NCBI GenBank assembly: GCA_015056545.1
Contig: SVGE01000008.1
Span: forward strand, 1-45,460
Length of the DNA: 45,460 nucleotides
Direction of reading: 5' to 3'
Source: Clostridiales bacterium
GTDB taxonomy: Bacteria; Bacillota; Clostridia; TANB77; SIG350
The position numbers and the translations under genes were made by a program. This document shows positions 35,005-43,051 of this stretch, piece after piece. The stretch's first letter is position 1; each line of letters starts with the position of its first letter. A model generated the notes under the pieces. The model had not been told where the DNA came from. It saw only the letters and a program-made list of their open reading frames with translations, and searched no databases.

Positions 35005-35268
35005 TTATGCACTTATTTCCTTTTTATTTGTTTTTCCAAATAAAAAGTCTAAGTTCACTTCTAATACTATAGATAGTTTATATATGGTTTCTACAGAAAA
35101 ACCTTTCTTTCCAGTTTCAATTCCTTTATAAAAACCATAACTAATTTCACTCATTAAAGCAACATCCTCTTGTGTGTATCCTTTTTCTTTTCTAATTTTT
35201 CGTAGATTTTTTATAACTGTTTTTCTAATATCTGCATCAAACTCATAAAATTTATTATTATTATGCAT
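35005..35268 (-). CDS. XRE-family HTH transcriptional regulator
   Basis: 87 residues from the ATG at 35268, with AGAGGTG six bases upstream. The helix-turn-helix is LRKIRKEKGYTQEDVALMSEISYGFYKGIETGKKG split over about 60 residues (typical YTQEDVA then S-GFYKGIETG), and the end VLEVNLDFLFG is typical for Cro/C1-type proteins. No sensor domain. A perfect palindrome on its own promoter suggests autoregulation. Its other targets are unknown. Confidence 0.88.
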   Translation of the reverse strand: MHNNNKFYEFDADIRKTVIKNLRKIRKEKGYTQEDVALMSEISYGFYKGIETGKKGFSVETIYKLSIVLEVNLDFLFGKTNKKEISA

Positions 35269-35314
35269 AAAAAACACCTCTGCATACAGCTTAACATATA
35301 TTTAATAATTTTTT

Positions 35315-35333
35315 AGTATACTGTCAGTATACT
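35315..35333. promoter_or_regulatory. Palindromic operator on the XRE promoter
   Basis: AGTATACTG-T-CAGTATACT is an exact 9+1+9 palindrome. On the minus strand its centre forms the -35 box CTGACA (35321-35326), followed by 17 bases and TAAATA. A dimeric HTH protein bound here would block its own promoter. Confidence 0.75.
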
Positions 35334-35353
35334 TTTTGAATTTAAAAAATAAT

Positions 35354-35382
35354 AAAGCTCTATTGTTTCTTAATAGAGCCTT
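35354..35382 (-). terminator. Terminator after the lectin-fold gene
   Basis: Stem GCTCTATT/AATAGAGC with an eight-base loop, then TTTATTATTTTTT on the minus strand. Confidence 0.7.
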
Positions 35383-35397
35383 ATCAATATTATTATA

Positions 35398-36879
35398 TTA
35401 ATCTATATACATTACTACTCTTATTCCTACATTATTCCAAATATCATTTTTCTGAATTCTCTTATATTTAGAAATATTATTGCTTCCTTTAGTATCGAAA
35501 CTTCCTCCTCTTACAATTATATATTCTAATCTTTCTTCCATAGTTAATTCATATAAGTTTCCTGCTAAATCATAAATATTAAAAACTTGATTTTGGTAAT
35601 TTTCTGTATCTTCATCAACTTTATAAGTCGTTACTCCTGTAGGTAATAACTTTCCCTCATTTTTATTTTTAGTATACATTGTGTTACCAATAGTATATCT
35701 AAATTCAGATTCAATAAAATTTCCCCACAACATATTATTTTCAGTAATTGCATTTTCTTTTTCATATTGTTTATTTTGTAAGAAATTTTTCCTTTCTATA
35801 ATTTTTACTACTGTATCTAATTGTTCTGAATATATTAATGTTGTGTTTATACTTTTATCCCAATTATAATCTGTAGCCATTTGTCTAGCCATTTCTATTG
35901 CTCCTCTAACTTCTTCTACTGTATCTAACGTTTTTTGTGTAATTTCTCCATTTTTATTATATCCATATGCCACTTCTAATCTTTCACCATTATATACTGG
36001 TATATTAACATCTATTAATCCATTATCTTTTTTTTCATATACATATTTATATTTTTCTGTAGAAAAAGATACATTAGATAAAGGCATAATTTCTTTTTTT
36101 ACTTGCAAAATGTTTGTATTTCCTTTATCACTAGTTGATGTAGCACCTTTTAATGAAGCTTCATATCTTCCTATATAAAAACCACCATACTTATCTACAC
36201 TTTCCTTTATCTTTTTAAATTCTTCTGTTGTATTTTCATCTTGATCAAATGTATCATAATATCTTTTTAATGCTTTTGATGGTGTCTCCTCATTAATCCA
36301 TCCAACTGGTACCCATACAAACTCATTTCCATTCTCATCTGTTATAACAAAACCTGTATCCCAATTTCCTGTTAAATATCTAAAACCATTTGGTATAATT
36401 GGAACATTATATGAATAATCAGTTGATTGCATATTATCACCACTAATTGCTCCTATCGTATATAATGTTTTTCCTTTATATTTTAAAGGATTTAAATTAT
36501 ATACTTCCCCTGAATTATAATTTACTACAAAATTTCCTTCTATATTATTAATACCAAGCTTATTCTTACTATCATTATCTAAAAAATAGTAATCCTCTGA
36601 CAATATATTTTTATTATATATTTTTTGTATTTCTTTTATGGCATTATTATATTTTTCTTTATCAGAATATGTATTCATTTTTATTCCAACATATTCCCCT
36701 TTAGTTATATAAACATAGTTTATCTTTTCTGCAACTAAATTTATTTTTTCTTCAAATTCTTTATATTCTTTTACTCCTTTTGCACTAAGCATATTTATTA
36801 ATAATGAACTAATAAACATCATCATTATAAATACCATAAATATTATAAATAATGCACTAAATTTTTTCATTTTATTCAT
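35398..36879 (-). CDS. Membrane-anchored SUMF1/C-type-lectin-fold protein, second
   Basis: 493 residues. Signal-anchor helix at about 7-30, a stalk with EDYYFLDNDSKNKLGINNIEG and VYNLNPL matching the stalk of the protein at 22611, then a SUMF1-type fold: GNEFVWVPVGW, YGGFYIGRYEAS, FNIYDLAGNLYELT, VRGGSFDTKG and NVGIRVVM. No cysteine occurs in the whole protein, so it cannot be an active formylglycine enzyme; it is probably a binding domain displayed outside the cell. It follows spoIIID by about 80 bases. Confidence 0.78.
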   Translation of the reverse strand: MNKMKKFSALFIIFMVFIMMMFISSLLINMLSAKGVKEYKEFEEKINLVAEKINYVYITKGEYVGIKMNTYSDKEKYNNAIKEIQKIYNKNILSEDYYFLDNDSKNKLGINNIEGNFVVNYNSGEVYNLNPLKYKGKTLYTIGAISGDNMQSTDYSYNVPIIPNGFRYLTGNWDTGFVITDENGNEFVWVPVGWINEETPSKALKRYYDTFDQDENTTEEFKKIKESVDKYGGFYIGRYEASLKGATSTSDKGNTNILQVKKEIMPLSNVSFSTEKYKYVYEKKDNGLIDVNIPVYNGERLEVAYGYNKNGEITQKTLDTVEEVRGAIEMARQMATDYNWDKSINTTLIYSEQLDTVVKIIERKNFLQNKQYEKENAITENNMLWGNFIESEFRYTIGNTMYTKNKNEGKLLPTGVTTYKVDEDTENYQNQVFNIYDLAGNLYELTMEERLEYIIVRGGSFDTKGSNNISKYKRIQKNDIWNNVGIRVVMYID

Positions 36880-36959
36880 AATTTATCTCTCCTATAATTA
36901 CTATATATATAATATTATCATATTTGATTTAAAATAAATACTATTTTTCAATTTTTATA

Positions 36960-37226
36960 TTAATTTTTTACTTCTCTAATTTTTTGATATTTTTCTTTAG
37001 TCGCTAAACCACCTCTAATATGTCTTTGCATTTTATTCTCATCTAATACTTCTCTAACTTTATAAAAAAGTGGTTTGTTCACTTTACTTAATCTAGTTGT
37101 TAAATCTTTATGTACAGTACTTTTACTTATTCCAAATTTTTTTGCTGCATAACGTACAGTACATTTATTATCAACTAAATAATTAGCTAACTTTATTATT
37201 CTTTCTTCAATATCATATGTTTGCAA
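36960..37226 (-). CDS. spoIIID: Sporulation regulator SpoIIID
   Basis: 88 residues from TTG at 37226, the only start in frame close to AAAGGAGG (eight bases). The helix-turn-helix TVRYAAKKFGISKSTVHKDL is diagnostic, and the basic C-terminal part KMQRHIRGGLATKEKYQ is also conserved. SpoIIID switches mother-cell genes on and off after sigma-E. A possible sigma-E-like -10 (CATATATC) lies about 20 bases upstream, weakly supported. It sits between a GNAT acetyltransferase and the lectin-fold gene. Confidence 0.95.
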   Translation of the reverse strand: MQTYDIEERIIKLANYLVDNKCTVRYAAKKFGISKSTVHKDLTTRLSKVNKPLFYKVREVLDENKMQRHIRGGLATKEKYQKIREVKN

Positions 37227-37306
37227 ATTAAAAACCTCCTTTGATATATGTGTTTTGCTACATTTTATTCAAAGAAAGTTTTTTTATTACAATATACTTA
37301 TATTGT

Positions 37307-37726
37307 TTATATATTTTTAATTATCTTTATCATTCCAGAACCTACTTCTTCTGTAGGGACTTTCATAAAGTCTAGTTTATGATAAAACTTTTCTGCTTGC
37401 TCATTTTCTGCTATTAGAAATATTGTCGCTTTTTCATTTTGAGGTAAATCTTTTTTTATTAAATCAAGTAATTCCTTCATTAAATTCATTCCAATACCTT
37501 TGTTTTGGTATTCTTTGCATACAGCAACATCAAGTATAGTATTATATATTCCATCTGATATTGCTCTAGCCATCCCAATCGCTTTTCCTTCATCTACTGC
37601 TTTTACTAAATATTTAGTGTTTTTTAGTGCTTCTTTAACTCTTTCAGAATCATATTCTCTCCAATTAATATTTTTTCTAATGTTATTATATTCTTGCTCA
37701 GTAATTTGATATTGTATTTCTATCAT
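37307..37726 (-). CDS. GNAT family N-acetyltransferase
   Basis: 139 residues. The acetyl-CoA binding motif is VCKEYQNKGIGMNLMKELL (Q-x-x-G-x-G form, here QNKGIG) preceded by strands GMARAISDGIYNTILDVAV, and the C-terminal ENEQAEKFYHKLDFMKV is the usual last motif. Acceptor unknown; a small-molecule or protein amine. AAGGTGAT ribosome site; starts 12 bases after the ABC-F gene, so co-transcribed. Confidence 0.9.
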   Translation of the reverse strand: MIEIQYQITEQEYNNIRKNINWREYDSERVKEALKNTKYLVKAVDEGKAIGMARAISDGIYNTILDVAVCKEYQNKGIGMNLMKELLDLIKKDLPQNEKATIFLIAENEQAEKFYHKLDFMKVPTEEVGSGMIKIIKNI

Positions 37727-37737
37727 ATAATCACCTT

Positions 37738-39333
37738 CTATAAATTATTTTTTTCTTTAAATTCCATATATTCATCATATGTCATCATTTTATCTATAAT
37801 ACCATCTTCTGTAATTTCAATAATTCTGTTAGCTGTTGTTTGCATTAATTGTATATCTCTTGTTCCAAATAATACAACTCCATTAAAATTAATTAATCCA
37901 TTGTTTAATGATGTAATTGATTCCAAGTCTAAATGGTTTGTTGGTTCATCTAAAATTAACATATTAGCACCACTTACCATCATTTTAGATAACATACATC
38001 TAACTTTTTCTCCTCCAGATAATACTTTTACTTTTTTTAACGCCTCTTCACCTGAAAATAACATTCTACCTAAAAATCCTCTTACATATGTTTCGTCTTT
38101 ATCTTCTGAATATTTAGTAAGCCATTCAACTATAGTTTCATCTGTTAAAAACTCTGCTTCATTATCATTTGCAAAATATGTAGTTATAGGAGTTTTGCCC
38201 CATACACAACCACCATTATCTGCTTTTGTTTCACCAGCAATAATATCAAATAGCGCTGTTTTTGCTATACCATCTTTATCTATAAAAGCAATTTTATCTC
38301 CTTTTTTAACTGAAAAAGAAACTTTGTTTAATACTTTAACTCCATCAATAGTTTTTGTTACATTTTTAACTTCTAATATTTCATTTCCTAATGCTTTTTC
38401 AAATTTAAAATCAATATATGGATATTTTCTTGTTGATGGTTTTATATCCTCTAATTGAATATTTTCTAATAATTTTTTTCTTGAAGTAGCTTGTTTAGAC
38501 TTAGAAGCATTAGCACTAAATCTTGCAATAAAGTCTTGCAATTCTTTAATCTTTTCTTCTTTCTTTTTATTAGCTTCTTTTACTTGTTTTAACATTAACT
38601 GACTTGATTCATACCAGAAATCATAATTACCAACATAAATTTGTATTTTATTAAAGTCAATATCTGCTATATGTGTACATACTTTATTTAAAAAGTGCCT
38701 ATCATGTGATATTACAATAACAGTATTTTCAAAATCTGCTAAAAATTCTTCTAACCATCTAACAGTTTTTTCATCTAGACCATTTGTAGGTTCATCAAGT
38801 AATAGTATATCTGGATTTTGAAATAATGCTTGTGCTAATAATATTTTCACTTTTTGGATTGAAGATAAATCTTTCATTAATTTGTTTTGAAATTCACTTT
38901 CAATTCCTAATGAATTTAATAATGTAGCTGCATCAGCCTCTGCCATCCAACCATTAAGCTCACCAAATCTTTCTTCTAATTCACCTGCTCTAATACCATC
39001 TTGTTCTGAAAAATCTTCTTTCATATATATAGCTTCTTTTTCTTTCATTATATTATATAATTCTTCATTTCCCATTAAAACAGTATCCATAGCTGTATAT
39101 TCATCATATGCATTATGATTTTGTTTTAAAACTGACATTCTATTTTGTTTATTAATTAAAACTTCACCTTTTGTTGGTTCAATTTCACCTGAAAGTATTT
39201 TTAAAAATGTTGTTTTACCAGCACCATTTGCACCAATTAAACCATAACAATTCCCTTTTGTGAATTTTATATTAACATTTTCAAATAATACTCTTTTACC
39301 ATATTTCAAACTTAAATTTACTGTTGTTATCAT
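37738..39333 (-). CDS. ABC-F family ATPase (YbiT-like), with altered motifs
   Basis: 531 residues, two ABC domains joined by a linker with SANASKSKQATSRKKLLE, as in YbiT/YkpA-type ABC-F proteins acting on ribosomes. Walker A of domain 1 (GANGAGKTT) and Walker B LLLDEPTN are intact, but the signature is LSSIQ rather than LSGGE, and TNGLD replaces TNHLD. Domain 2 keeps LSGGEKVR and DEPTNHLD but its Walker A is DKDGIAKTA and the switch is GTRD instead of SHD. Activity could therefore be reduced or specialised. AGGAGG start site; co-transcribed with GNAT and perhaps spoIIID. Confidence 0.9.
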   Translation of the reverse strand: MITTVNLSLKYGKRVLFENVNIKFTKGNCYGLIGANGAGKTTFLKILSGEIEPTKGEVLINKQNRMSVLKQNHNAYDEYTAMDTVLMGNEELYNIMKEKEAIYMKEDFSEQDGIRAGELEERFGELNGWMAEADAATLLNSLGIESEFQNKLMKDLSSIQKVKILLAQALFQNPDILLLDEPTNGLDEKTVRWLEEFLADFENTVIVISHDRHFLNKVCTHIADIDFNKIQIYVGNYDFWYESSQLMLKQVKEANKKKEEKIKELQDFIARFSANASKSKQATSRKKLLENIQLEDIKPSTRKYPYIDFKFEKALGNEILEVKNVTKTIDGVKVLNKVSFSVKKGDKIAFIDKDGIAKTALFDIIAGETKADNGGCVWGKTPITTYFANDNEAEFLTDETIVEWLTKYSEDKDETYVRGFLGRMLFSGEEALKKVKVLSGGEKVRCMLSKMMVSGANMLILDEPTNHLDLESITSLNNGLINFNGVVLFGTRDIQLMQTTANRIIEITEDGIIDKMMTYDEYMEFKEKNNL

Positions 39334-39353
39334 GTAATCAACTCCTCCTATAT

Positions 39354-39382
39354 AGTTTACAATGAATAACTTGTTTTGTCTA
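39354..39382 (-). promoter_or_regulatory. Likely promoter of the ABC-F operon
   Basis: Minus-strand TAGACA (39377-39382), 17 bases, TAAACT (39354-39359), only about 20 bases from the start codon. Confidence 0.5.
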
Positions 39383-39424
39383 TAATTTGGGTTATTTTTA
39401 ACAAAAATTCCTTACTTTACATAA

Positions 39425-39453
39425 TTGACAACTATCTATATACATGGTATAAT
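39425..39453 (+). promoter_or_regulatory. Perfect consensus promoter of the HAD gene
   Basis: TTGACA (39425-39430), 17 bases, TATAAT (39448-39453). Confidence 0.85.
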
Positions 39454-39513
39454 TTATATGTTGTTTTAATATTGTTATTTAATTTTGAAAAATTTTTTCA
39501 AATGGAGGTTGCT

Positions 39514-40044
39514 ATGTTTAAATTATTTTCAATTGATTTAGATGGAACTTTATTAGATGATAATTACAGTATATCTAACGAAAATATGAATGCAATAAAA
39601 AAAGCAAAAGAAAAAGGCTATATTATATGTATAAATACTGGTCGGAACTATCCTCAAGCTATAGAATATTGCAAATTAATTAGTGCAGATTACCTCATAT
39701 ATTTGCATGGCTGTCTTATAAAGGATTTAGCTAATGATAAATTTGTAGGAAATAAATTATTAAATTTTTTACGTTATATAATTTTTTCTTTGTTTTCTCA
39801 TAGAATTGTTAGCAATAAATCATCTGGATTAAAGCGGTTATGTAAAAATATAGGGATAGAGCTTAGAAGGACTGTTTCAATAGGAGATTCTGTTACAGAT
39901 ATTGACATGATTATAAATTCTGGATTGGGTTTATGTGTAATGAACTCTGATTGGGCTGTAAAAGATGTGGCAGATTATACCGTAAAAAAAGATAATAATA
40001 ATTCTGCTGTTGCTGAAGCAATTTATTATGCTTTTAAATATTGA
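39514..40044 (+). CDS. Cof-type HAD phosphatase lacking its cap domain
   Basis: 176 residues from the ATG at 39514 (GGAGG five bases upstream). All four HAD core motifs remain: DLDGTLL, INTGR, Lys in SNKSSGLKRL, and GDSVTDIDM. Cof-type enzymes are usually about 270 residues; here only some 40 residues stand between motif II and the Lys motif, where the C2 cap of over 100 residues is expected. This looks like an in-frame internal deletion. The product might be a truncated, possibly inactive phosphatase. Own consensus promoter and terminator suggest it is still expressed. Confidence 0.8.
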   Translation: MFKLFSIDLDGTLLDDNYSISNENMNAIKKAKEKGYIICINTGRNYPQAIEYCKLISADYLIYLHGCLIKDLANDKFVGNKLLNFLRYIIFSLFSHRIVSNKSSGLKRLCKNIGIELRRTVSIGDSVTDIDMIINSGLGLCVMNSDWAVKDVADYTVKKDNNNSAVAEAIYYAFKY

Positions 40045-40073
40045 TAATTTCAATTACTTGTTCTCCTATAAAA

Positions 40074-40111
40074 AGAAATGACTCGGAACTTAACTGTTTC
40101 GAGTCATTTCT
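40074..40111 (+). terminator. Bidirectional terminator
   Basis: Stem AGAAATGACTCG/CGAGTCATTTCT, followed by TTTTA; A-run on the other side. Serves the HAD and DUF3048 genes. Confidence 0.85.
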
Positions 40112-40112
40112 T

Positions 40113-41276
40113 TTACTCTATTTCAATTTTATTATTTATTGGGACTATTTGTACCCAAGTAATACCATCATTTAATATTATTTCTTTTCCTTCATTATCA
40201 TAATATTTTGTTTTATTTTGTCTACTAGTTTTTTCCCATGTTATATTAATCGCTTTACCATTTGTAATAAATACTCCTTCTCCTGTACCTATGTTATATA
40301 ATTCTTGTCTACCTTTGTCTTCTGGGTCATCAAGTAATCCATTTTTTATATAGCAAACCACTATATTTTTTGCTACAAAAAATTCATTCGTATCTCTATC
40401 TTTATGTTCTTGTCCTCTCATATATCTTTCATATACTTTTTTATTTTCATTATATTTGTATGTTACATTTTGAAGTCCTGAATATTTTATTTTTATTTCA
40501 TTTGCTTGTTGGCCATTTTCTAAATTAATTTCATCAGCTGAATATGTAAATATTCCTTTATCTTCAGACTTAACCCTATATTGTTTTTCTTCTGACCTAT
40601 CTAATATTTTTTCTATACTTGTAAATGCATTATGGTATGAATTCTTGTTTCCTTCTCTCCAGAAAATCTTACTATCCCCTGTAACACCATTTATATTGTT
40701 TATTTTAAAAGTTTTTACATCTGATTGAGCTTGTGGACTCCATCCAAAATGAACATACTGAGCATCATTTTCCATTACATAGTCTAAGAAATAATGTCTT
40801 GCACTTCTTACAGGTCCTATCTTTTCAGTATTTTTCCCTTTAAAAAGTGCCATTATTCTACTTTCTCCACCTTCAATAATAATTTCATAAAGTAAATATG
40901 CATCATTTAATCCTGCATGAGGCCATGCTGGTTTTTCGTTATCTATCATTACTGCAATAGGTCTATCATCACCTTTGAATATTTGTACTTCTTTATTTTC
41001 AACTACTTTATTTTCTTCTTGCTCATTATTTATAACTTCATTATTTTTCTCTTTATTATTTTCTTGTTTTAATAAATAATTACTATATATTGTAGATGAA
41101 AGTAATCCTAAATCTATAATTAAAATTGATATTATTATTGGAATTAATATTTTTTTATTTTTTATTCCTTTCCAATTCTTAATTCTATTTATTATTTCTT
41201 GTACCTTTATACATTTTCTATCCTGTTTTTTATTTCTGTTTTTTCTTCTTTCACTTTCTCCATTATTTGATTCCAT
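40113..41276 (-). CDS. DUF3048 (YerB-like) membrane-anchored protein
   Basis: 387 residues from the ATG at 41276 (weak GAGTG site); the GTG nine bases earlier is an alternative. A basic N-terminus and one membrane helix (IPIIISILIIDLGLLSSTIY) precede an Asn/Glu-rich linker and the DUF3048 domain: RPIAVMIDNEKPAWPHAGL, YEIIIEGGESRIMALF, KIGPVRSARHYFLDY and the C-terminal part with ITWVQIVP. Function unknown; typically extracellular lipoprotein-like. Last gene of the pdaA-yqfCD-ybeY run, and it ends at a bidirectional terminator. Confidence 0.9.
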   Translation of the reverse strand: MESNNGESERRKNRNKKQDRKCIKVQEIINRIKNWKGIKNKKILIPIIISILIIDLGLLSSTIYSNYLLKQENNKEKNNEVINNEQEENKVVENKEVQIFKGDDRPIAVMIDNEKPAWPHAGLNDAYLLYEIIIEGGESRIMALFKGKNTEKIGPVRSARHYFLDYVMENDAQYVHFGWSPQAQSDVKTFKINNINGVTGDSKIFWREGNKNSYHNAFTSIEKILDRSEEKQYRVKSEDKGIFTYSADEINLENGQQANEIKIKYSGLQNVTYKYNENKKVYERYMRGQEHKDRDTNEFFVAKNIVVCYIKNGLLDDPEDKGRQELYNIGTGEGVFITNGKAINITWEKTSRQNKTKYYDNEGKEIILNDGITWVQIVPINNKIEIE

Positions 41277-41292
41277 ATATATCACTCTTTCA

Positions 41293-41790
41293 TTACCTTT
41301 TTATATTTAACTTGTCCATTATTTTTTCTTCTTTATCTCTCATTATTTTTTTCTCATCATCTTCCATATGGTCATATCCTAATAAGTGAAACATTGCATG
41401 TGTAATTAAATATATAAGCTCTCTTTCAAATGCATGTCCATATTCTTCAGCCTGCTCTTTAGTTTTTTCAATTGATATTATTATATCTCCTAATTGATTT
41501 ATTGGCATTTTATTATTTTCCAATTCTTGTTTAACTTCATAGGGTTCGTACATTGGAAATGACAAGACATCTGTTGGTCTATCTATATTTCTATATTCAT
41601 TATTTATTATTTTTATTTCTTGATTATTTGTATATCTAATATATATTTCTATATTATTACTTGTTTTAATATCTTCTTCTTCAATACAATACTTTACACA
41701 TTTTTGTATTGTTTTATTATATTCTTTTATACTATCTACATATTTTGTGTTTTTTATATCTTGATAATCATGTGTAATTTTTATTTTCAT
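41293..41790 (-). CDS. ybeY: Endoribonuclease YbeY
   Basis: 165 residues. The metal-binding motif is HAMFHLLGYDHMEDDE, matching the H-x3-H-x5-H pattern of YbeY, and NIDRPTDVLSFPM is the second conserved motif. The protein is needed for 16S rRNA maturation and ribosome quality control. It lies 15 bases after the unknown 410-residue gene and 17 bases before DUF3048. In related genomes the cluster is yqfC-yqfD-phoH-ybeY; phoH is absent here. Confidence 0.94.
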   Translation of the reverse strand: MKIKITHDYQDIKNTKYVDSIKEYNKTIQKCVKYCIEEEDIKTSNNIEIYIRYTNNQEIKIINNEYRNIDRPTDVLSFPMYEPYEVKQELENNKMPINQLGDIIISIEKTKEQAEEYGHAFERELIYLITHAMFHLLGYDHMEDDEKKIMRDKEEKIMDKLNIKR

Positions 41791-41804
41791 TTTTCATCAC
41801 TTTC

Positions 41805-43037
41805 CTACATATCTTTATTTAATTTATATTTTCCTTTTAATAAATTAAATGTATTTTTAATTTTTCTTAAGCCTTTTAATTCTCTTAATTTAATTCTGTA
41901 ATATTCTTTTATCGCTTCATATTTATTTGAATTACTTCTATTAATCATTTTTAAATCATAATATATAAATAAGCTTTCTTTTTGTCTTATATATTCTTCA
42001 TAATCCACTATTTGAAGTTTATTAATACGTAAAAATTCATTTGTAAATTTTCTATATTCTTCTCTTTCTTTTGGATCATCCCAATATGCTTTTTTAGATA
42101 AAAGCTTTACATTATAACATTCAATTAAATTAATAATTAATTTATATGCTTCTTCTTTTTTAGAGAAATTATCTGCACTTACAAGTATCTCTCTAGCTTT
42201 TTTAAGTAGTCTAATATAACATTGCTCTGCTGCAACAAGTGGAAGGCTATGTGCAAAAAGTTCTCTACTTATAGAAAGTAGTAACATATTTTTTTCTACA
42301 TATTTAATTCCATCTTTTAAGTCAACTTCATATTTGTATCTTTCAAATTTTTTATATTCTTCTACTATATTTTGATATACTTCTAATTCACTAATTTGCA
42401 TTTTATATGGTAAAACTGTAACTATATATTCTTCTAGTTCATTAAACATTTGTTCATATATATTTTCTTTTTTATCACTATTTTCCATAAGCTTTATACT
42501 ATATGTTCTAAGTAAAGTTTTATATATATTATCCATTTTATACACATAGAAATTTTTATACATTTCTATTGTGTATAAATTTTTCATTTTGAGTACTGTT
42601 GCAAAATCTTTTTCAATTAAAAATCTTTGTCTTTTATATTTATATTCCATATGTTCTGTTTCTTTTAATCTTGCAATTTTTTGATATTCTTCTATTAATT
42701 TATTGTCTTCATAACTTCCTTTATTCTCTTGTACTTTTGAATATATAGTATTTACAACATAATTATCTAATGCCTCTAAATATTTTGAATATGCATTTTC
42801 ATATTTTTTATTAATTATTTCTCTTTTTTGTTCATCTGGAATTTGTGATACATTTTGATAATTCTTAAAAGTCTTTAATGCTTGATTTCTTTTTACTCCA
42901 ATAAATAAATTTCTAAAACTTCCTCTTGATAAATATATTGATTTAGATAAATTATTTAATGCCCTATTGAATAAATTATTTTGATCTTTTACTACAACTA
43001 ATTGATTTGTATTTTGATTTATTTGATTTTCAGCCAT
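41805..43037 (-). CDS. Uncharacterised helical protein between yqfD and ybeY
   Basis: 410 residues from the ATG at 43037 (TAGGAGGG six bases upstream). I do not recognise it. No signal peptide or membrane helix. It is rich in Lys, Glu, Asn, Tyr and Leu, apparently all-alpha, with many long helices and no clear nucleotide-binding motif, so it is not PhoH. It starts 14 bases after yqfD and ends 15 bases before ybeY, so it is in the operon. A cytoplasmic scaffold or assembly role in sporulation or RNA maturation is a guess from position only. Confidence 0.7.
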   Translation of the reverse strand: MAENQINQNTNQLVVVKDQNNLFNRALNNLSKSIYLSRGSFRNLFIGVKRNQALKTFKNYQNVSQIPDEQKREIINKKYENAYSKYLEALDNYVVNTIYSKVQENKGSYEDNKLIEEYQKIARLKETEHMEYKYKRQRFLIEKDFATVLKMKNLYTIEMYKNFYVYKMDNIYKTLLRTYSIKLMENSDKKENIYEQMFNELEEYIVTVLPYKMQISELEVYQNIVEEYKKFERYKYEVDLKDGIKYVEKNMLLLSISRELFAHSLPLVAAEQCYIRLLKKAREILVSADNFSKKEEAYKLIINLIECYNVKLLSKKAYWDDPKEREEYRKFTNEFLRINKLQIVDYEEYIRQKESLFIYYDLKMINRSNSNKYEAIKEYYRIKLRELKGLRKIKNTFNLLKGKYKLNKDM

Positions 43038-43051
43038 GAAAATCCCTCCTA

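Noticed and set aside
37694-38458. Plus-strand frame of 254 codons
   Set aside because: Antisense to the ABC-F gene with its diagnostic motifs; Ser/Ile-rich composition and no start signals.
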